Assembly (NCBI GenBank): GCA_963798795.1
Contig: CAWCUZ010000002.1
Coordinates: 248,001 to 312,000 of the forward strand
Reading direction: 5' to 3'
Source of the DNA: CAWCUZ01 sp963798795
Lineage (GTDB): Bacteria; Acidobacteriota; Vicinamibacteria; Vicinamibacterales; SCN-69-37
Length of the DNA stretch: 64,000 bases
Made by a program: the position numbers and the translations under genes. Within the stretch, counting starts at the first letter, position 1, and each line of letters starts with the position of its first letter. The notes under the pieces are model-generated. The model made no database searches and had not been told where the DNA came from. It saw only the letters and a program-made list of their open reading frames with translations. This document shows positions 20,919-30,447 of the stretch, piece by piece.

Positions 20919-23483
20919 TGCGCACGCGGCGCAGCAGCAGGTCGGCGAACCAGAGCAGCAGCGAGACGGCGAGCAGCGCAGGCCAGAGGGGCTGACGCGC
21001 CGCCTGCCGCCGGGATCCGGTCCGCACGGCGGCATCGCCCGAGGGCTGCCAGGCCCCGCCCGTCGACGAAGCGATCGACTTCAACAGCGGTTCGTCGGCC
21101 GGCGCCGGGCGCTGCTCCCGCGCCGGATCCGGGACGAACAGCGCCGCCGTCGTCCCACGCTCCTCACCAAGGACCTGCACGGAGACGGCATCGAGCGGCC
21201 CGGCCAGCACGCGCGCCTCGTACCGGCCTGGCGCCACCTGGTGCAGCGGGAGCTGCGCGGCCCCGCCGGCGCCCGACTGCACCTGCACGCGGGGCCGGAG
21301 CAGATCGCGCGGTCCGCCCTCGTCGGTGCGTGCGTCGACCTCGATCCGCAGCTCGCGCGAGCCGTCGCGGACGTCGCCGGCCTGCACCGTCAGGGCGACC
21401 GGCAGCGGGCGTGGCCGCTGGATGGCGCGGACGACGCTGGCGAAGAACGGCGCGTAGCCGCGCCAGCTGACCCACGCCGATCCCCAGCGGTCCTTCACGT
21501 CGGACGCAAACACGGCTGTGCGGCCGAGCCCGACCGGCCAGAACGCCAGCAGCGGATCGTGCTCGGGCGTGCTCGAGCAGCTCGACCGCCGTGTCCTTGA
21601 GCACCATGGCGGTGCGTCCCCGCAGGGCCGGCACGTGCGCCAGGTCCACGCCGGCGAGAAAGCTCGGCGCTTGACGACGCGGGGCGCCACGGGCTTCTCG
21701 TCGAACGCCGGCGTCGGAACGTTCCTGGCCTCCTTGACGAAGATCTGCGGCACTTCCTTCGCGTCCTGGACGACGTAGCTGCGGCCCCGCCCCCACGTCG
21801 CGATGTCCGACAGCAGCTCGGCGTCTGCGGCCGGGCCGACGGCGATCGACGACACGGTGATCTTGCGCGGCGGCCATCTGCGCAGAAGCGACTTCGTAGT
21901 CGTCCGGGTACGATCGGCCGTCCGACAGGAGCACGACGTGCTTGGCGCGCGCCTTGGCGTCCCTGAGCGCGAGATACGCCTGCTCGATCGCCGGGTAGAT
22001 CAGCGTGTGGCCGCTCGGCTCGATCGCGGCGACGGCCTTGTGGATGGCGTTGCGATTCGTGCCGACCGGCTTCAGCCGTGACGTCCCAGTCGAACCCGTC
22101 GTTGAAGGTGACGACGCCGACGAGCTGCTCGTCGGTGAGGACGTCGATGGCGGCCTGCGCCGCCGCCTTGCACAGCTCCATCACCTGGCCCGCCATGCTC
22201 CACGACTTGTCGAGCACGATGATGAGCGCGACCTCCGGCTCGTCGCGGCGCTCGAACGTCACGGGCATGAGCCGCTCGAGCTCCGTGTGGCGGTACCCGG
22301 CCTCACCTTCGCCGTACACGGCGGCGCCGCCGGCGAAGAGCAGCCCGCCGCCGTCGCGTTCGACCCACGACGCGAGCGCGGCCTGCGCCGTGTCGCTCAG
22401 ACCGATCGCGCCCGACGTCGCTCAGGATGACGGTGTCGTCACGGCAGCAGTCCGGCGCGGTCCGAGGGAATGCCCGCGGGCGACGCCACCGAGACGTCGA
22501 ACCCGGACGATCGCAGCGCGTCGCGCAAGTAGTGGGCGCTCGCGCCGACACCTTCCACGTACAGGACCCGCGGCCGCTGCTGGACCCACGTGGTGCGAAC
22601 CAGCGCGTCGTTCGCGGGGAGCGGGATCGCCGCCGACGTGGACCGAGGCTTCGACCGCGGCCGCTCCCGGTCGATCGATCGAGAGATCGAGCGGGACGCT
22701 CGTGAGTCCCGGCGACAGCGCGAGGGCCCGCGTCGCGCGAACCTCGCCATCGACTTTCAGTTCGACGACCGCCTGCGCGGCGCGCTGGCTGCGAACGCCG
22801 ATGGGCACGGTCACCAGCGCGGACGCGGGCACCGCGTCGGGCAGGTCGACCGAGTCGATCCAGGTGTCGGCGCGATCGACGGGTTCGAGCGGCACGACGG
22901 AGACCGGCACGTCTCCCCGGGTCTGAAGACCCGGGGCGCCATCGAGCGAGGCCAGCGCCCGGCGCACGTCACCGGCCGTCTGGCGGCCGTCGCTGAAGAG
23001 CACGATGCGCGGCACGTGGCCGGGCTCGAGTTCGGCCCGCGCGGTTTCCAGCGCGCGCTCCAAGTCCGTGCCGCCGCGGTCCAGCACCGACGGCGTCGTC
23101 CTCTCCGGCCTGACCAGCGCGCGCAACGCATCGGTATTGTCGACGACGACCGCGTTGGCGCCGAACGCCATCAGGCGCGTCACCGAGGGCCGCGCCTGCG
23201 TCGTCAGCGCATCGATCGCGTCGGCGGCTGCGAGCACGGCGGACGGGGCCACGCTGTCGGAGGCGTCCACGAGATACACCACGCACACGCTCGAGGAGCC
23301 GAGCGTGGCGGCCGGCAGGGCGAGGGCGAGGATCAGCGCGGCCAGCAGCGCGGTCCGAACGCCGGCCTGCACCAGCCGCTGGCGCGGATTGAAGTTGGTC
23401 CGCGAAACGCGCAGCACCGCCCAGACGAGCGGCAGCGCGACGAGCAGCCACAGCGCGGCGGGACGGGACCAGGTCAGGGACAT
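20842..23483 (-). pseudogene. Membrane VWA / glutamine-amidotransferase-like protein, multiply frameshifted
   Basis: Last gene of the MoxR/Bat operon, about 880 aa. Two N-terminal transmembrane helices (ALWLLVALPLVWAVL, ALLAALILALALPAA) precede a VWA domain with the MIDAS motif DASDS. A GATase-like segment (VLYVEGVGASAHYLRDAL) follows, then a second VWA domain (ALIIVLDKSWSMAGQ), and the protein ends in a C-terminal helix (LLAVSLLLWFADLLLRR). The coding sequence changes frame near 22615, 22440, 22315, 22080, 21880, 21655 and 21570. Each fragment is well conserved, so this is probably an intact gene with consensus errors. It begins two bases from the BatA-like stop. Confidence 0.75.
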
Positions 23484-23484
23484 G

Positions 23485-25239
23485 TCACACGGTCACGCGG
23501 CGGTTCCAGGTCCACCACTCCGCAGTGAGCAGCAGCAGGACGAGCGCGGCGCACCACGTCCACCACGGCAGACCGGATTGGCGCACGACCGGCGCTGCGG
23601 CCCCCGCCGGCAGGCTGGTCCTCATCAGGTCGGACGTTTCAGGGCCGCCGAGATTGACGGCAAAGACACTCGCGGCGCCGCCGGCGTGCTCGACGTACAG
23701 GCCGGGCGCCCGCAGCAGCGCCGCGCGAACCTCGCCTGCGGGCACCAGCCGCAGCGGACGTCCGTTCGGTGCCACCACTTGCGCGACGTCATCGTCGAAG
23801 AACGCGAGTCCGGACGGCCGGTTGGTCCCCGAGTGGGGATGCGCCAGCCACTCCACGGCGCTGCCCATGAGCACGGGAAACCCGGGCGAGAACGCGAATT
23901 TCGGTTCGGCCGCGCTGAACGTCGTCACGACCAGGCGCCGATCCGGCCGGTCGGCGACGTACAGCAGGGGCGTTCCGTTTTCGGACGGCGCGACGGGCAG
24001 CAGCCCGGCCGCGCTGTAGCGGCGCGCCTGCTCGACCACGAGCGTCTGCAGATCGACGCCCAGGACGATCGGATGACTGGCCGTGCCGTTCCAGCGGGGG
24101 CTGTCTTCGCTGTCTCCCGGCGTACCCAGCCACGCGGCGGCCGGAGGCGCCAGACACAACGCCGGCCGATCCGGCGCCGCTGCCGGCAGCCAGCGGTCGA
24201 AAATCAGGATGCCCTCCCGGACCGGCGCGTAGGCGGATGGCGCCACGAACGTCGCATGCACGGACGGATTGCGTTCGAGCGCAAGGCCGAGGGCGCCGGG
24301 ATTCTCGCTGACGAGCGTCACGGGCACGCGCTCGGCCGCCGCGAACCACGCCACCGCTTCGTCGTCCGCAACGAGCGCATCCTCCGGCGCCGAAATGCGG
24401 GCACGCAGCCGCGGATCGCCGTCGCGCCCCAGCGGCACCGTCTGCCGAGCCAGTTCGCCCGCGGCGAGATCGACCTGCCGGTCGACAATCAGGTCGGCAC
24501 CGCGTCGGATCTCCAGATGGACGCGCTGCGAGCCGGCGGCGTAGTTCGCGAGCTCCAGATAGGCCTCGCCATCGGATTGGCCGCCGCCGCTCGTCCGTGC
24601 GGCAAACGCCAGGATGCCGACGTTCGGCGCCGGCTCGAACACCGAGTGCACGACGGTGGCCGGGTCGAGCGTGCGGTGAACGGCGCCATCGGTGAGGAAG
24701 TGCACGACGGCACCGGGCACGCGCGGCCATCGGGCGGCCCCGCTGCCGGCCGGCGACAGACTGTCGAGGGTCGACTCGAGCAGCGCGACATCGTCGGCCG
24801 GCCCCTCGATCAGGCCGTCGGCGGTCGTGGCCAGGGCGGCGCGACTGCCGGCCGCGGACGCCAGGAGGGCGCGCGCCTCGGCCACGGCCTGGTCCCAGCG
24901 CGTACGGCCGCTCGAGGTGCGACCCAGCATCGACCAGGACGAGTCGAGTACCACCACGATGGGGCCGCCGGCGGCGGCGCCGGCACGCGGCGCCGGCCGC
25001 GTGATGGCGAGTGCCAGCGCCGCCGTGACGATCGCCGCGGCCGCCAGCGACACGGCGCGGCGGATGCGCTCCCACCACGTCGCGGCGCGCGGCTGGTCGA
25101 GCACCCGGTGCCACAACGCCAGCGACGGCACGGCCACGCGCGGCGGCCGCACCTTGCGCAGGAACAGCCACACGCCGGCCGCCACCGCCGCGGTCACGAG
25201 CAGCACGGCCTGCCAGCCGGCCATCGCGCCAAAACTCAT
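23485..25239 (-). CDS. BatA-domain membrane protein with VWA domain
   Basis: 584 aa. The N-terminal double-membrane-helix 'BatA' domain (GWQAVLLVTAAVAAGVWLFL, RKVRPPRVAVPSLALWHRVL) is followed by a VWA-like fold with VVVLDSSWSM (MIDAS DxSxS). The periplasmic part reads like COG5426-type proteins, and a terminal helix (WTWCAALVLLLLTAEWWTW) closes the protein. The ATG at 25239 overlaps the DUF58 stop (ATGA). In MoxR/Bat operons these proteins form membrane complexes whose assembly is thought to need the MoxR ATPase; the exact role is unknown. Confidence 0.85.
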   Translation of the reverse strand: MSFGAMAGWQAVLLVTAAVAAGVWLFLRKVRPPRVAVPSLALWHRVLDQPRAATWWERIRRAVSLAAAAIVTAALALAITRPAPRAGAAAGGPIVVVLDSSWSMLGRTSSGRTRWDQAVAEARALLASAAGSRAALATTADGLIEGPADDVALLESTLDSLSPAGSGAARWPRVPGAVVHFLTDGAVHRTLDPATVVHSVFEPAPNVGILAFAARTSGGGQSDGEAYLELANYAAGSQRVHLEIRRGADLIVDRQVDLAAGELARQTVPLGRDGDPRLRARISAPEDALVADDEAVAWFAAAERVPVTLVSENPGALGLALERNPSVHATFVAPSAYAPVREGILIFDRWLPAAAPDRPALCLAPPAAAWLGTPGDSEDSPRWNGTASHPIVLGVDLQTLVVEQARRYSAAGLLPVAPSENGTPLLYVADRPDRRLVVTTFSAAEPKFAFSPGFPVLMGSAVEWLAHPHSGTNRPSGLAFFDDDVAQVVAPNGRPLRLVPAGEVRAALLRAPGLYVEHAGGAASVFAVNLGGPETSDLMRTSLPAGAAAPVVRQSGLPWWTWCAALVLLLLTAEWWTWNRRVTV

Positions 25240-26109
25240 GCGAGGAACCGGCCCTTTCGAAACGTGGTGAGGATGATGTCCTCGAAGGGACGCTCGGCGT
25301 CGGCGCGCACGTAGCCGAGGTCGTAGCGGCCGCAGAATTTCTCCAGGTCGGCGGCGTGAGCGTGCCACGCGGCCCGGTAGGCCTCGGCCAGGCGCGGCGT
25401 GACCTCCACGTCGCGAGTGGCGCCCGATTCGTCGTCGACGAAGCGCACTTCGCCGAGCGCCGACGGGTCGCGGTCGGCCTCGGACGTCACGTGCACGACG
25501 AACACGTCATGACCGAGCGTGCGCAGCACCTTCAGCCCCGCTTCGAAGCCGCCGGGATCGAGGAAATCGGAAATGACGACCGCGAGTCCCTGCTGGCGGC
25601 CGCGGGACGCAAACTGCTTGAACGCCTCCCGGAGGTCCGTCGGCCCGGCCGCCTCCATGTCGATCGAGCAGATCGAACACGCGGAAGATCCGTCCCTTGC
25701 CGCGGCCCGGCGCCGTCTCCGCTCCCAGCCGATCCTCGAACGGCAGGATGGTCACGCGATCGAGGTGGGCCAATCCGATGTAGCACAGGGCCGCGGCAAT
25801 GCGGCGCGCCTGGTCGAACTTGCCGGGGTCAGCCATCGATCGGCTCGTGTCCAGGAGCAGGTAGATCGGCAGGTCCTGCTCCTCGTCGAACAGGCGGAGC
25901 AGCAGCCGGTTCAGCCGCTTGTAGGCCTTCCAGTCGATGTGCCGGAAGTCGTCGCCCGCGGCGTACGCGCGGTGGTCGGCGAACTCGAGGCCTCGCCCGC
26001 GGCGCGGAGCGAGCCGGTCGGCCCGATTCTGCCCTGCAAAGGCACGCTTCGAGACGACGTGGAGGTATTCCAGCTTCTTCAGGAAGTCGTGTTCGAACCG
26101 CAGCGCCAC
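25236..26109 (-). CDS. DUF58 domain protein, one frameshift
   Basis: About 290 aa, a VWA-related DUF58 protein that always accompanies MoxR ATPases. Residues 1-150 (FEHDFLKKLEYLHVVSKRAF, DDFRHIDWKAYKRLNRLLLR, YLLLDTSRSM) are in one frame from the GTG at 26109. After an indel near 25665 the rest (TDLREAFKQFASRGRQQGLA, VISDFLDPGGFE) continues in another frame to 25236. It starts four bases after the MoxR stop and overlaps the BatA-like start. Confidence 0.85.
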
Positions 26110-26113
26110 GAGC

Positions 26114-27115
26114 TCACACGTCGGCGGGCAGGCCGGCCACGAGCTCGGTCACGAGCGCGTCGGGACTGACCTGCTCGGCCTCCCCTTCGAAGTTCAGCAG
26201 CACGCGGTGGCGCAGCGCCGGCAGGGCGACCGCGCGGATGTCGTCCGCCGACACGAACGCCTGCCCGCGCCGGAGCGCATGAATCTTGCCGGCGAGCACG
26301 AGCGTCTGCGCGCCGCGCGGACTGGCGCCGTACCGGACGTACCGCTTGATCATGGGCGTCGCATGCGGTGAATCGGGATGCGTGCCCAGGGTGAGCCGAA
26401 TCGCGTAGGCCTGCACCGGCCGCGCAATCGGCACGGCGCGCGCGACCTGGCGCATGTGCAGGATCTCCGGCCCGTCGACCACGCGGTTCACCTCCGCCGC
26501 GCCGGGCTGCGTCGTTCGCTCGAGGATCCGGTGCATGGCTTCTTCGGTCGGATATTGCACCCTCAGCTTGAAGAAGAACCGGTCGAGCTGGGCTTCCGGC
26601 AGGGGGTAGGTCCCTTCCATTTCGAGCGGATTCTGGGTCGCGAGGACGAGGAATGGCTGGTCGAGCGAGTAGGTCGTCCTGCCGACCGACACGGTCATCT
26701 CCTGCATCGCCTCGAGCAGCGCCGACTGCGTCTTGGGCGTGGCGCGATTGATCTCGTCGGCCAGGACGATGTTGGCGAAGACGGGGCCCGGCTGGAACTC
26801 GAAGAACGTCCCGCCGTGCGCGTGCTCCTGCACGATGTTGGTGCCCACGATGTCGGCGGGCATCAGGTCCGGCGTGAACTGGATGCGCGAGAACTTCAGG
26901 TGCAGCACGTCGGCCAGGGTGTGCACGAGGCTGGTCTTGCCGACACCGGGAATGCCCTCGAGCAGCACGTGCCCGCCGGCGAGCAGACTCGTCACCGTCG
27001 CCTCGACGATGTCCTCGTGGCCGACGATGCGGCGTCCGATCTCTTCTGTGATGCGGTCGAACCGGTCGCGGAACTGCTCGATGTGATCGGAAACGGGCGA
27101 GGACGTGGTGGTCAC
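26114..27115 (-). CDS. MoxR-family AAA+ ATPase
   Basis: 333 aa from a GTG at 27115 (VTTTSSPVSDHIEQFRDRF), preferred because the upstream in-frame sequence overlaps the neighbouring gene. Walker A is GIPGVGKTS, Walker B is VLADEINRATPKTQ, sensor 1 is VLATQNPLEMEGTYPLPEAQ, and a C-terminal lid follows. It is a chaperone-like ATPase expected to act on the DUF58 and VWA proteins encoded directly downstream. All five genes run on the minus strand with gaps of no more than 40 bases. Confidence 0.95.
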   Translation of the reverse strand: MTTTSSPVSDHIEQFRDRFDRITEEIGRRIVGHEDIVEATVTSLLAGGHVLLEGIPGVGKTSLVHTLADVLHLKFSRIQFTPDLMPADIVGTNIVQEHAHGGTFFEFQPGPVFANIVLADEINRATPKTQSALLEAMQEMTVSVGRTTYSLDQPFLVLATQNPLEMEGTYPLPEAQLDRFFFKLRVQYPTEEAMHRILERTTQPGAAEVNRVVDGPEILHMRQVARAVPIARPVQAYAIRLTLGTHPDSPHATPMIKRYVRYGASPRGAQTLVLAGKIHALRRGQAFVSADDIRAVALPALRHRVLLNFEGEAEQVSPDALVTELVAGLPADV

Positions 27116-27155
27116 GAGTACGTGCGCTCCTGGATGGCGGCCTGGCAGCCCGGCC

Positions 27156-28502
27156 TCACTTGCGAATGAAGTAGTCGCGGACGAGCGCGCGCAGCGCGTC
27201 CGGAACCGCCGGCGGACCGGACCCGCGGCTCGGATCGTAGGCCGCCGCGGCGGCACCGGAAAAATCGACCGAGGAGACGCCCTGTTCGGTCCGGCGCTTG
27301 ACCTCGGACGTCACGTTCGCGCCCGAGGCGTCGGCGCTCGCCTCGATGGTTTCGCGACGCAGCGCCTCGGCGAGACGCTGCCACGGCGCCAGGGGCTCGC
27401 CGGCCTGGCCGCTGTTGCCGCCGGCGCCGGCGCGCGAGTCGCCGCCCATCGAGCCGCCGCCCGCCATCATCAGCGCCTGCGACCCGGGATCCTTCGCGGC
27501 CTCCTGCGTGAGTTGCAGCCCGGCCTGGCGGGCGGCCGCCAGTGACGCGTTCTCCGCCTGCCCGCCGCCCTTCGTCGCACGCACGCCGGACTTCGACAGC
27601 ACGTCGTCGGGACTCTCCTTCTCGCGCGCGGCGTTCGCGAGGCGAGCGGCCACGTCGTCGAGCGAGAACCGGACGTCCTGCGGCATGTCGTCCGCCGCGT
27701 CGGCGGCGGCTTCGGCACGCTGGGCGAGCGCTTCGGCCGTGGCACGATCGAGGTCCCGCCCGGCCGGCGCCGGATCGGTGGAGGCGGCGGACGCGTCGGT
27801 CGGCGGCTGCGTCTCGGCTCGCGCGAGCAGGTCGCGCAGCTCCTCCAGGCTGGCACGGGCGGCATCGGCGCTGATCTCACCGCGTTCCACCTTGCCGAGC
27901 AGCGCTTCCAGACGGGCGCGGAGATCCTCCGGCAGAACCAGGGCATCCGGCGCAACGGCACCGGCCGCGCCGGCTCCCACCGCGGTGGCGCGCAGCGACG
28001 AGAGCGGTCCGGGCACGAAGACGACCAGCAGCGCGGCGGCGGCACAGCCCGCGGCCGTCAGCCAGGCGCGGCGCGCGACGACGCGCGGATAGACGACGGC
28101 CCACTCGACCGCGAACAACCGGCCGGCCGCCTGCGTCAGGTGCCAGGCCACCCAGGGATCGGCGGCGTCGGACGCAGCGCTGAACCAGTAGGCGCTCCGA
28201 AGTTCGCCACCGAGTCCGGCGTCGGCGTCCAGGCGCGCCACGGCCCGATCGGTCACGCCGGCTGTGCGCCCAAGCCAGGCATGGACGCCCGCGAGCGCAA
28301 TGACCGCCAGCAGGATCACGGCCAGCGTGACGAGGGTCGGCACGTGCAGCAGACGGGCGATGACGGCCCAGACAACCACGGTCCCGGCCACAAATGGCAG
28401 GGCGCGCACGAAGGCACGCGTCGCGCGCTGATGCTGGCGCCGCCGCGCGCCGCGAACCGCGGCCGCCCGTACCGACTCGGACGCTGAGTGCACGTCATCC
28501 AT
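27156..28502 (-). CDS. Membrane protein with coiled-coil region, first gene of the MoxR/Bat operon
   Basis: 448 aa, not a family I can name. Two adjacent N-terminal helices (FVAGTVVVWAVIARLLHVPT, LVTLAVILLAVIALAGVHAW) and a third near residue 155 (WLTAAGCAAAALLVVFVPG) are followed by a long Ala/Glu/Arg-rich helical region. That region includes DLRARLEALLGKVERGEISA and LDRATAEALAQRAEAAADAA. A low-complexity tail ends in VPDALRALVRDYFIRK. Its place at the head of the operon is typical of the poorly characterised partner found before MoxR in such clusters. The start overlaps the end of the upstream methyltransferase frame. Confidence 0.8.
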   Translation of the reverse strand: MDDVHSASESVRAAAVRGARRRQHQRATRAFVRALPFVAGTVVVWAVIARLLHVPTLVTLAVILLAVIALAGVHAWLGRTAGVTDRAVARLDADAGLGGELRSAYWFSAASDAADPWVAWHLTQAAGRLFAVEWAVVYPRVVARRAWLTAAGCAAAALLVVFVPGPLSSLRATAVGAGAAGAVAPDALVLPEDLRARLEALLGKVERGEISADAARASLEELRDLLARAETQPPTDASAASTDPAPAGRDLDRATAEALAQRAEAAADAADDMPQDVRFSLDDVAARLANAAREKESPDDVLSKSGVRATKGGGQAENASLAAARQAGLQLTQEAAKDPGSQALMMAGGGSMGGDSRAGAGGNSGQAGEPLAPWQRLAEALRRETIEASADASGANVTSEVKRRTEQGVSSVDFSGAAAAAYDPSRGSGPPAVPDALRALVRDYFIRK

Positions 28503-29272
28503 GAGACTGGACGCCTACGATATCGGTACGGCACGAACCGGCCGACGCGCAGGTGGGTGCGCAGCGCCACCGGGCGGCATTCGCCCGCCGGCCACCCGTG
28601 CGCCAGCTCGGCCGCGGCCACGTCGAGAAAGCCATTCCCGACGTGGTCCACCGCCTGCCGCGTTGCCGACCAGGATCGGACGAAGGCGAGGGTCTCCGGC
28701 AGCGTCCAGACGGGCGTCATGGGCAGGGTCGGCGCCTCAATCGGCTCGAACGGGAAGGGGATGTCCCGGTAGCCGTTCCAGCTCATCCGGTTGTTCGGCG
28801 CCCAGTAGGGCGCGATGACGTCGAAGACGAGCTCCTGCAGGGTGCGGTCAATCTCGGGCGACACGCGGAACCAGTTGTAGCCCCAGGCCGCAAAGACGCC
28901 ACCGGGCTGCAGGACGCGGTACACCTCGCGGAAGAACGCCGCATGGTCGAACCAGTGCAGCGCCTGAGCTACGCACACGGCGTCGAACGATGCATCGGGG
29001 AACGTCGTGCGCTCCGCCGGCTGAACCGAATAGTGCACGTTCGGCCGCGGCGCCGCTTCGGCTATCTGGGCCGCGCTCGCGTCACTGGCCTCGACGCTCG
29101 CGAACCACGCCGCCAGTCCGACGGCGGCCTGCCCGTTGCCGGTGGCGCAGTCCCAGACGCGCGCCCGGCCCCGTGCGATGCCTGCAATGAACGCGAACAG
29201 CGAATCGGGATAGCGAGGCCGGGCCGACGCGTAGACGCCGGACTGGGCGGAGAACAAATCGAGGAACGACAT
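28316..29272 (-). CDS. Class I SAM-dependent methyltransferase (3' end probably frameshifted)
   Basis: A UbiE/Methyltransf_11-type enzyme. SAM-binding motif I is VWDCATGNGQAAVGLA, later motifs are SFDAVCVAQALHWFD and VLQPGGVFAAWGYNWF, and the start MSFLDLFSAQSGVYASARP is typical. Homology-like sequence ends at about residue 257 (near 28500), where the next gene starts. The as-sequenced frame runs 60 more codons into that gene out of phase, so an indel near 28520 has probably hidden the true stop. The substrate is unknown. Confidence 0.82.
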   Translation of the reverse strand: MSFLDLFSAQSGVYASARPRYPDSLFAFIAGIARGRARVWDCATGNGQAAVGLAAWFASVEASDASAAQIAEAAPRPNVHYSVQPAERTTFPDASFDAVCVAQALHWFDHAAFFREVYRVLQPGGVFAAWGYNWFRVSPEIDRTLQELVFDVIAPYWAPNNRMSWNGYRDIPFPFEPIEAPTLPMTPVWTLPETLAFVRSWSATRQAVDHVGNGFLDVAAAELAHGWPAGECRPVALRTHLRVGRFVPYRYRRRPVSWMTCTQRPSRYGRPRFAARGGASISARRVPSCAPCHLWPGPWLSGPSSPVCCTCRPSSRWP

Positions 29273-29317
29273 GGGCGCGCGCCATTGTAGCGAGGCGCCG
29301 CCGGCCAGCGGTCCCCG

Positions 29318-29458
29318 CCGACATCCGTTCCTTCAGCCCGCGGCGGACGAGCCACCAGTTGACCGGAGAGGCGGTCAGGCAACCCGCGAACATCGCGATC
29401 TGCATCATGAACTGGAACGTCGGGCCGGTCTTGGGGAGGGCCTCGGCGGCGCGAACGT
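29318..29458 (-). pseudogene. DUF4396-type membrane protein, C-terminal remnant
   Basis: About 45 residues can be read without a start codon: ALPKTGPTFQFMMQIAMFAG followed by CLTASPVNWWLVRRGLKERM. This resembles the terminal helix and the conserved 'PVNxWLxRxGxKExM' end of DUF4396 proteins. Nothing upstream matches the rest of the family, because the Rieske gene ends immediately before it. It looks like a leftover from a deletion. Confidence 0.45.
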
Positions 29459-29971
29459 TCACTCCGACGCGTTGGTGGTGTCTTCGGATGAGACGTCGAT
29501 GACGGCGGCGGCCCAGCCGGCGGGGTCCTTGTCCGACTGAAACACACGATCGAGCTCGACGACGACGTCGGATCCGTCGCGCCGCAGCGGAAACCGATCG
29601 AGATTCCGGGTCGCGCGGCCCGACATGTACACGCCGTCCGGCTGGTACTTCGAATCGTGCCGCGTGCACTGGAACCGGCGATCGCGCTCGACCCACTTGA
29701 CCGCCGCGTTCTGGTGCGGGCACGAGAGCGCGAAAGCGAAGACGTGATTCTGCCATCGGACCAGAATCACCTGTGTGTCGCGGTCGATGTTGACGCTGTC
29801 GCCGGACGGAATGGCGTAGCGACGTTCCGTCCCCGTGCCGGAGCCCGCGATGGTGCCGATGGGCAGGGCCCACACCTCGTGCGGCAGGCCGAGGGCCGTC
29901 AGGGCCGCCACGAAGCATCCGCCGCCGGCCCGGTGCAGAAAGCGGCGGCGCGTGCAGCCGCCCTCAGACAT
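29459..29971 (-). CDS. Rieske [2Fe-2S] protein with Tat signal
   Basis: Electron-transfer protein, 170 aa. The N-terminus TRRRFLHRAGGG is a twin-arginine motif, so it is exported folded. The cluster ligands are C-P-H in LSCPHQNAAV and C-T-R-H in QCTRHDSKYQ, as in cytochrome-bc1 Rieske subunits. It overlaps by 8 bases the membrane protein gene before it and is the last gene of a three-gene unit. No cytochrome b gene is adjacent, so the redox partner is unknown. Confidence 0.88.
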   Translation of the reverse strand: MSEGGCTRRRFLHRAGGGCFVAALTALGLPHEVWALPIGTIAGSGTGTERRYAIPSGDSVNIDRDTQVILVRWQNHVFAFALSCPHQNAAVKWVERDRRFQCTRHDSKYQPDGVYMSGRATRNLDRFPLRRDGSDVVVELDRVFQSDKDPAGWAAAVIDVSSEDTTNASE

Positions 29972-30446
29972 TGGGCAGCGCCGCGCCGAGAAGGGTGGTC
30001 AGGAACCAGAGCGAAAGACTGGCCAGCGTCGCGCCGCGCAGCAGCGCCCAGCCGTACGCGCGCTGCCGCTGGACAGCGCGGCCGCCGGCCATCACGAGCG
30101 CACCGTTGGCCAGCAGGAGCGCCACGCAGCCCATCTTCAACCAGAACACCCAGGAGGCGACGTAGGTCTCGACGTCGGCCGCGAACAGCAGCAGCCCGCT
30201 GGCGATCACGATGACGAGCCCGACGACGACGAGCCGGTGCGTGCTGTGCAGCGCCGCCACCCGTTCGAGCCGTTCGATCGCCTCGAGCGGCTTGGCCCGC
30301 ATGACGGCGCGGTCGGCCGCGATCGCGCTGCCGCCGCTGACCACGAGCCCCGCGACGTGCGCAAAGCCCAGTCCGGTACGGAGGCCGGCGGAATCGGAAT
30401 AGAGGGCAGCCCAGGCGTTGGCCGCGTCGGTCAGGAAGGGACTCAC
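29964..30446 (-). CDS. Small membrane protein of the Rieske unit, function unknown
   Basis: 160 aa from a GTG at 30446, one base after the stop of the gene upstream. About four transmembrane helices are visible (GFAHVAGLVVSGGSAIAADR, RLVVVGLVIVIASGLLLFAA, WVFWLKMGCVALLLANGALV, ATLASLSLWFLTTLLGAALP). A His in the first helix and one in LHSTHRL could bind haem, but there is no recognised cytochrome motif. Co-transcription with the Rieske protein suggests a role as its membrane partner. Confidence 0.75.
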   Translation of the reverse strand: MSPFLTDAANAWAALYSDSAGLRTGLGFAHVAGLVVSGGSAIAADRAVMRAKPLEAIERLERVAALHSTHRLVVVGLVIVIASGLLLFAADVETYVASWVFWLKMGCVALLLANGALVMAGGRAVQRQRAYGWALLRGATLASLSLWFLTTLLGAALPNV

Positions 30447-30447
30447 G

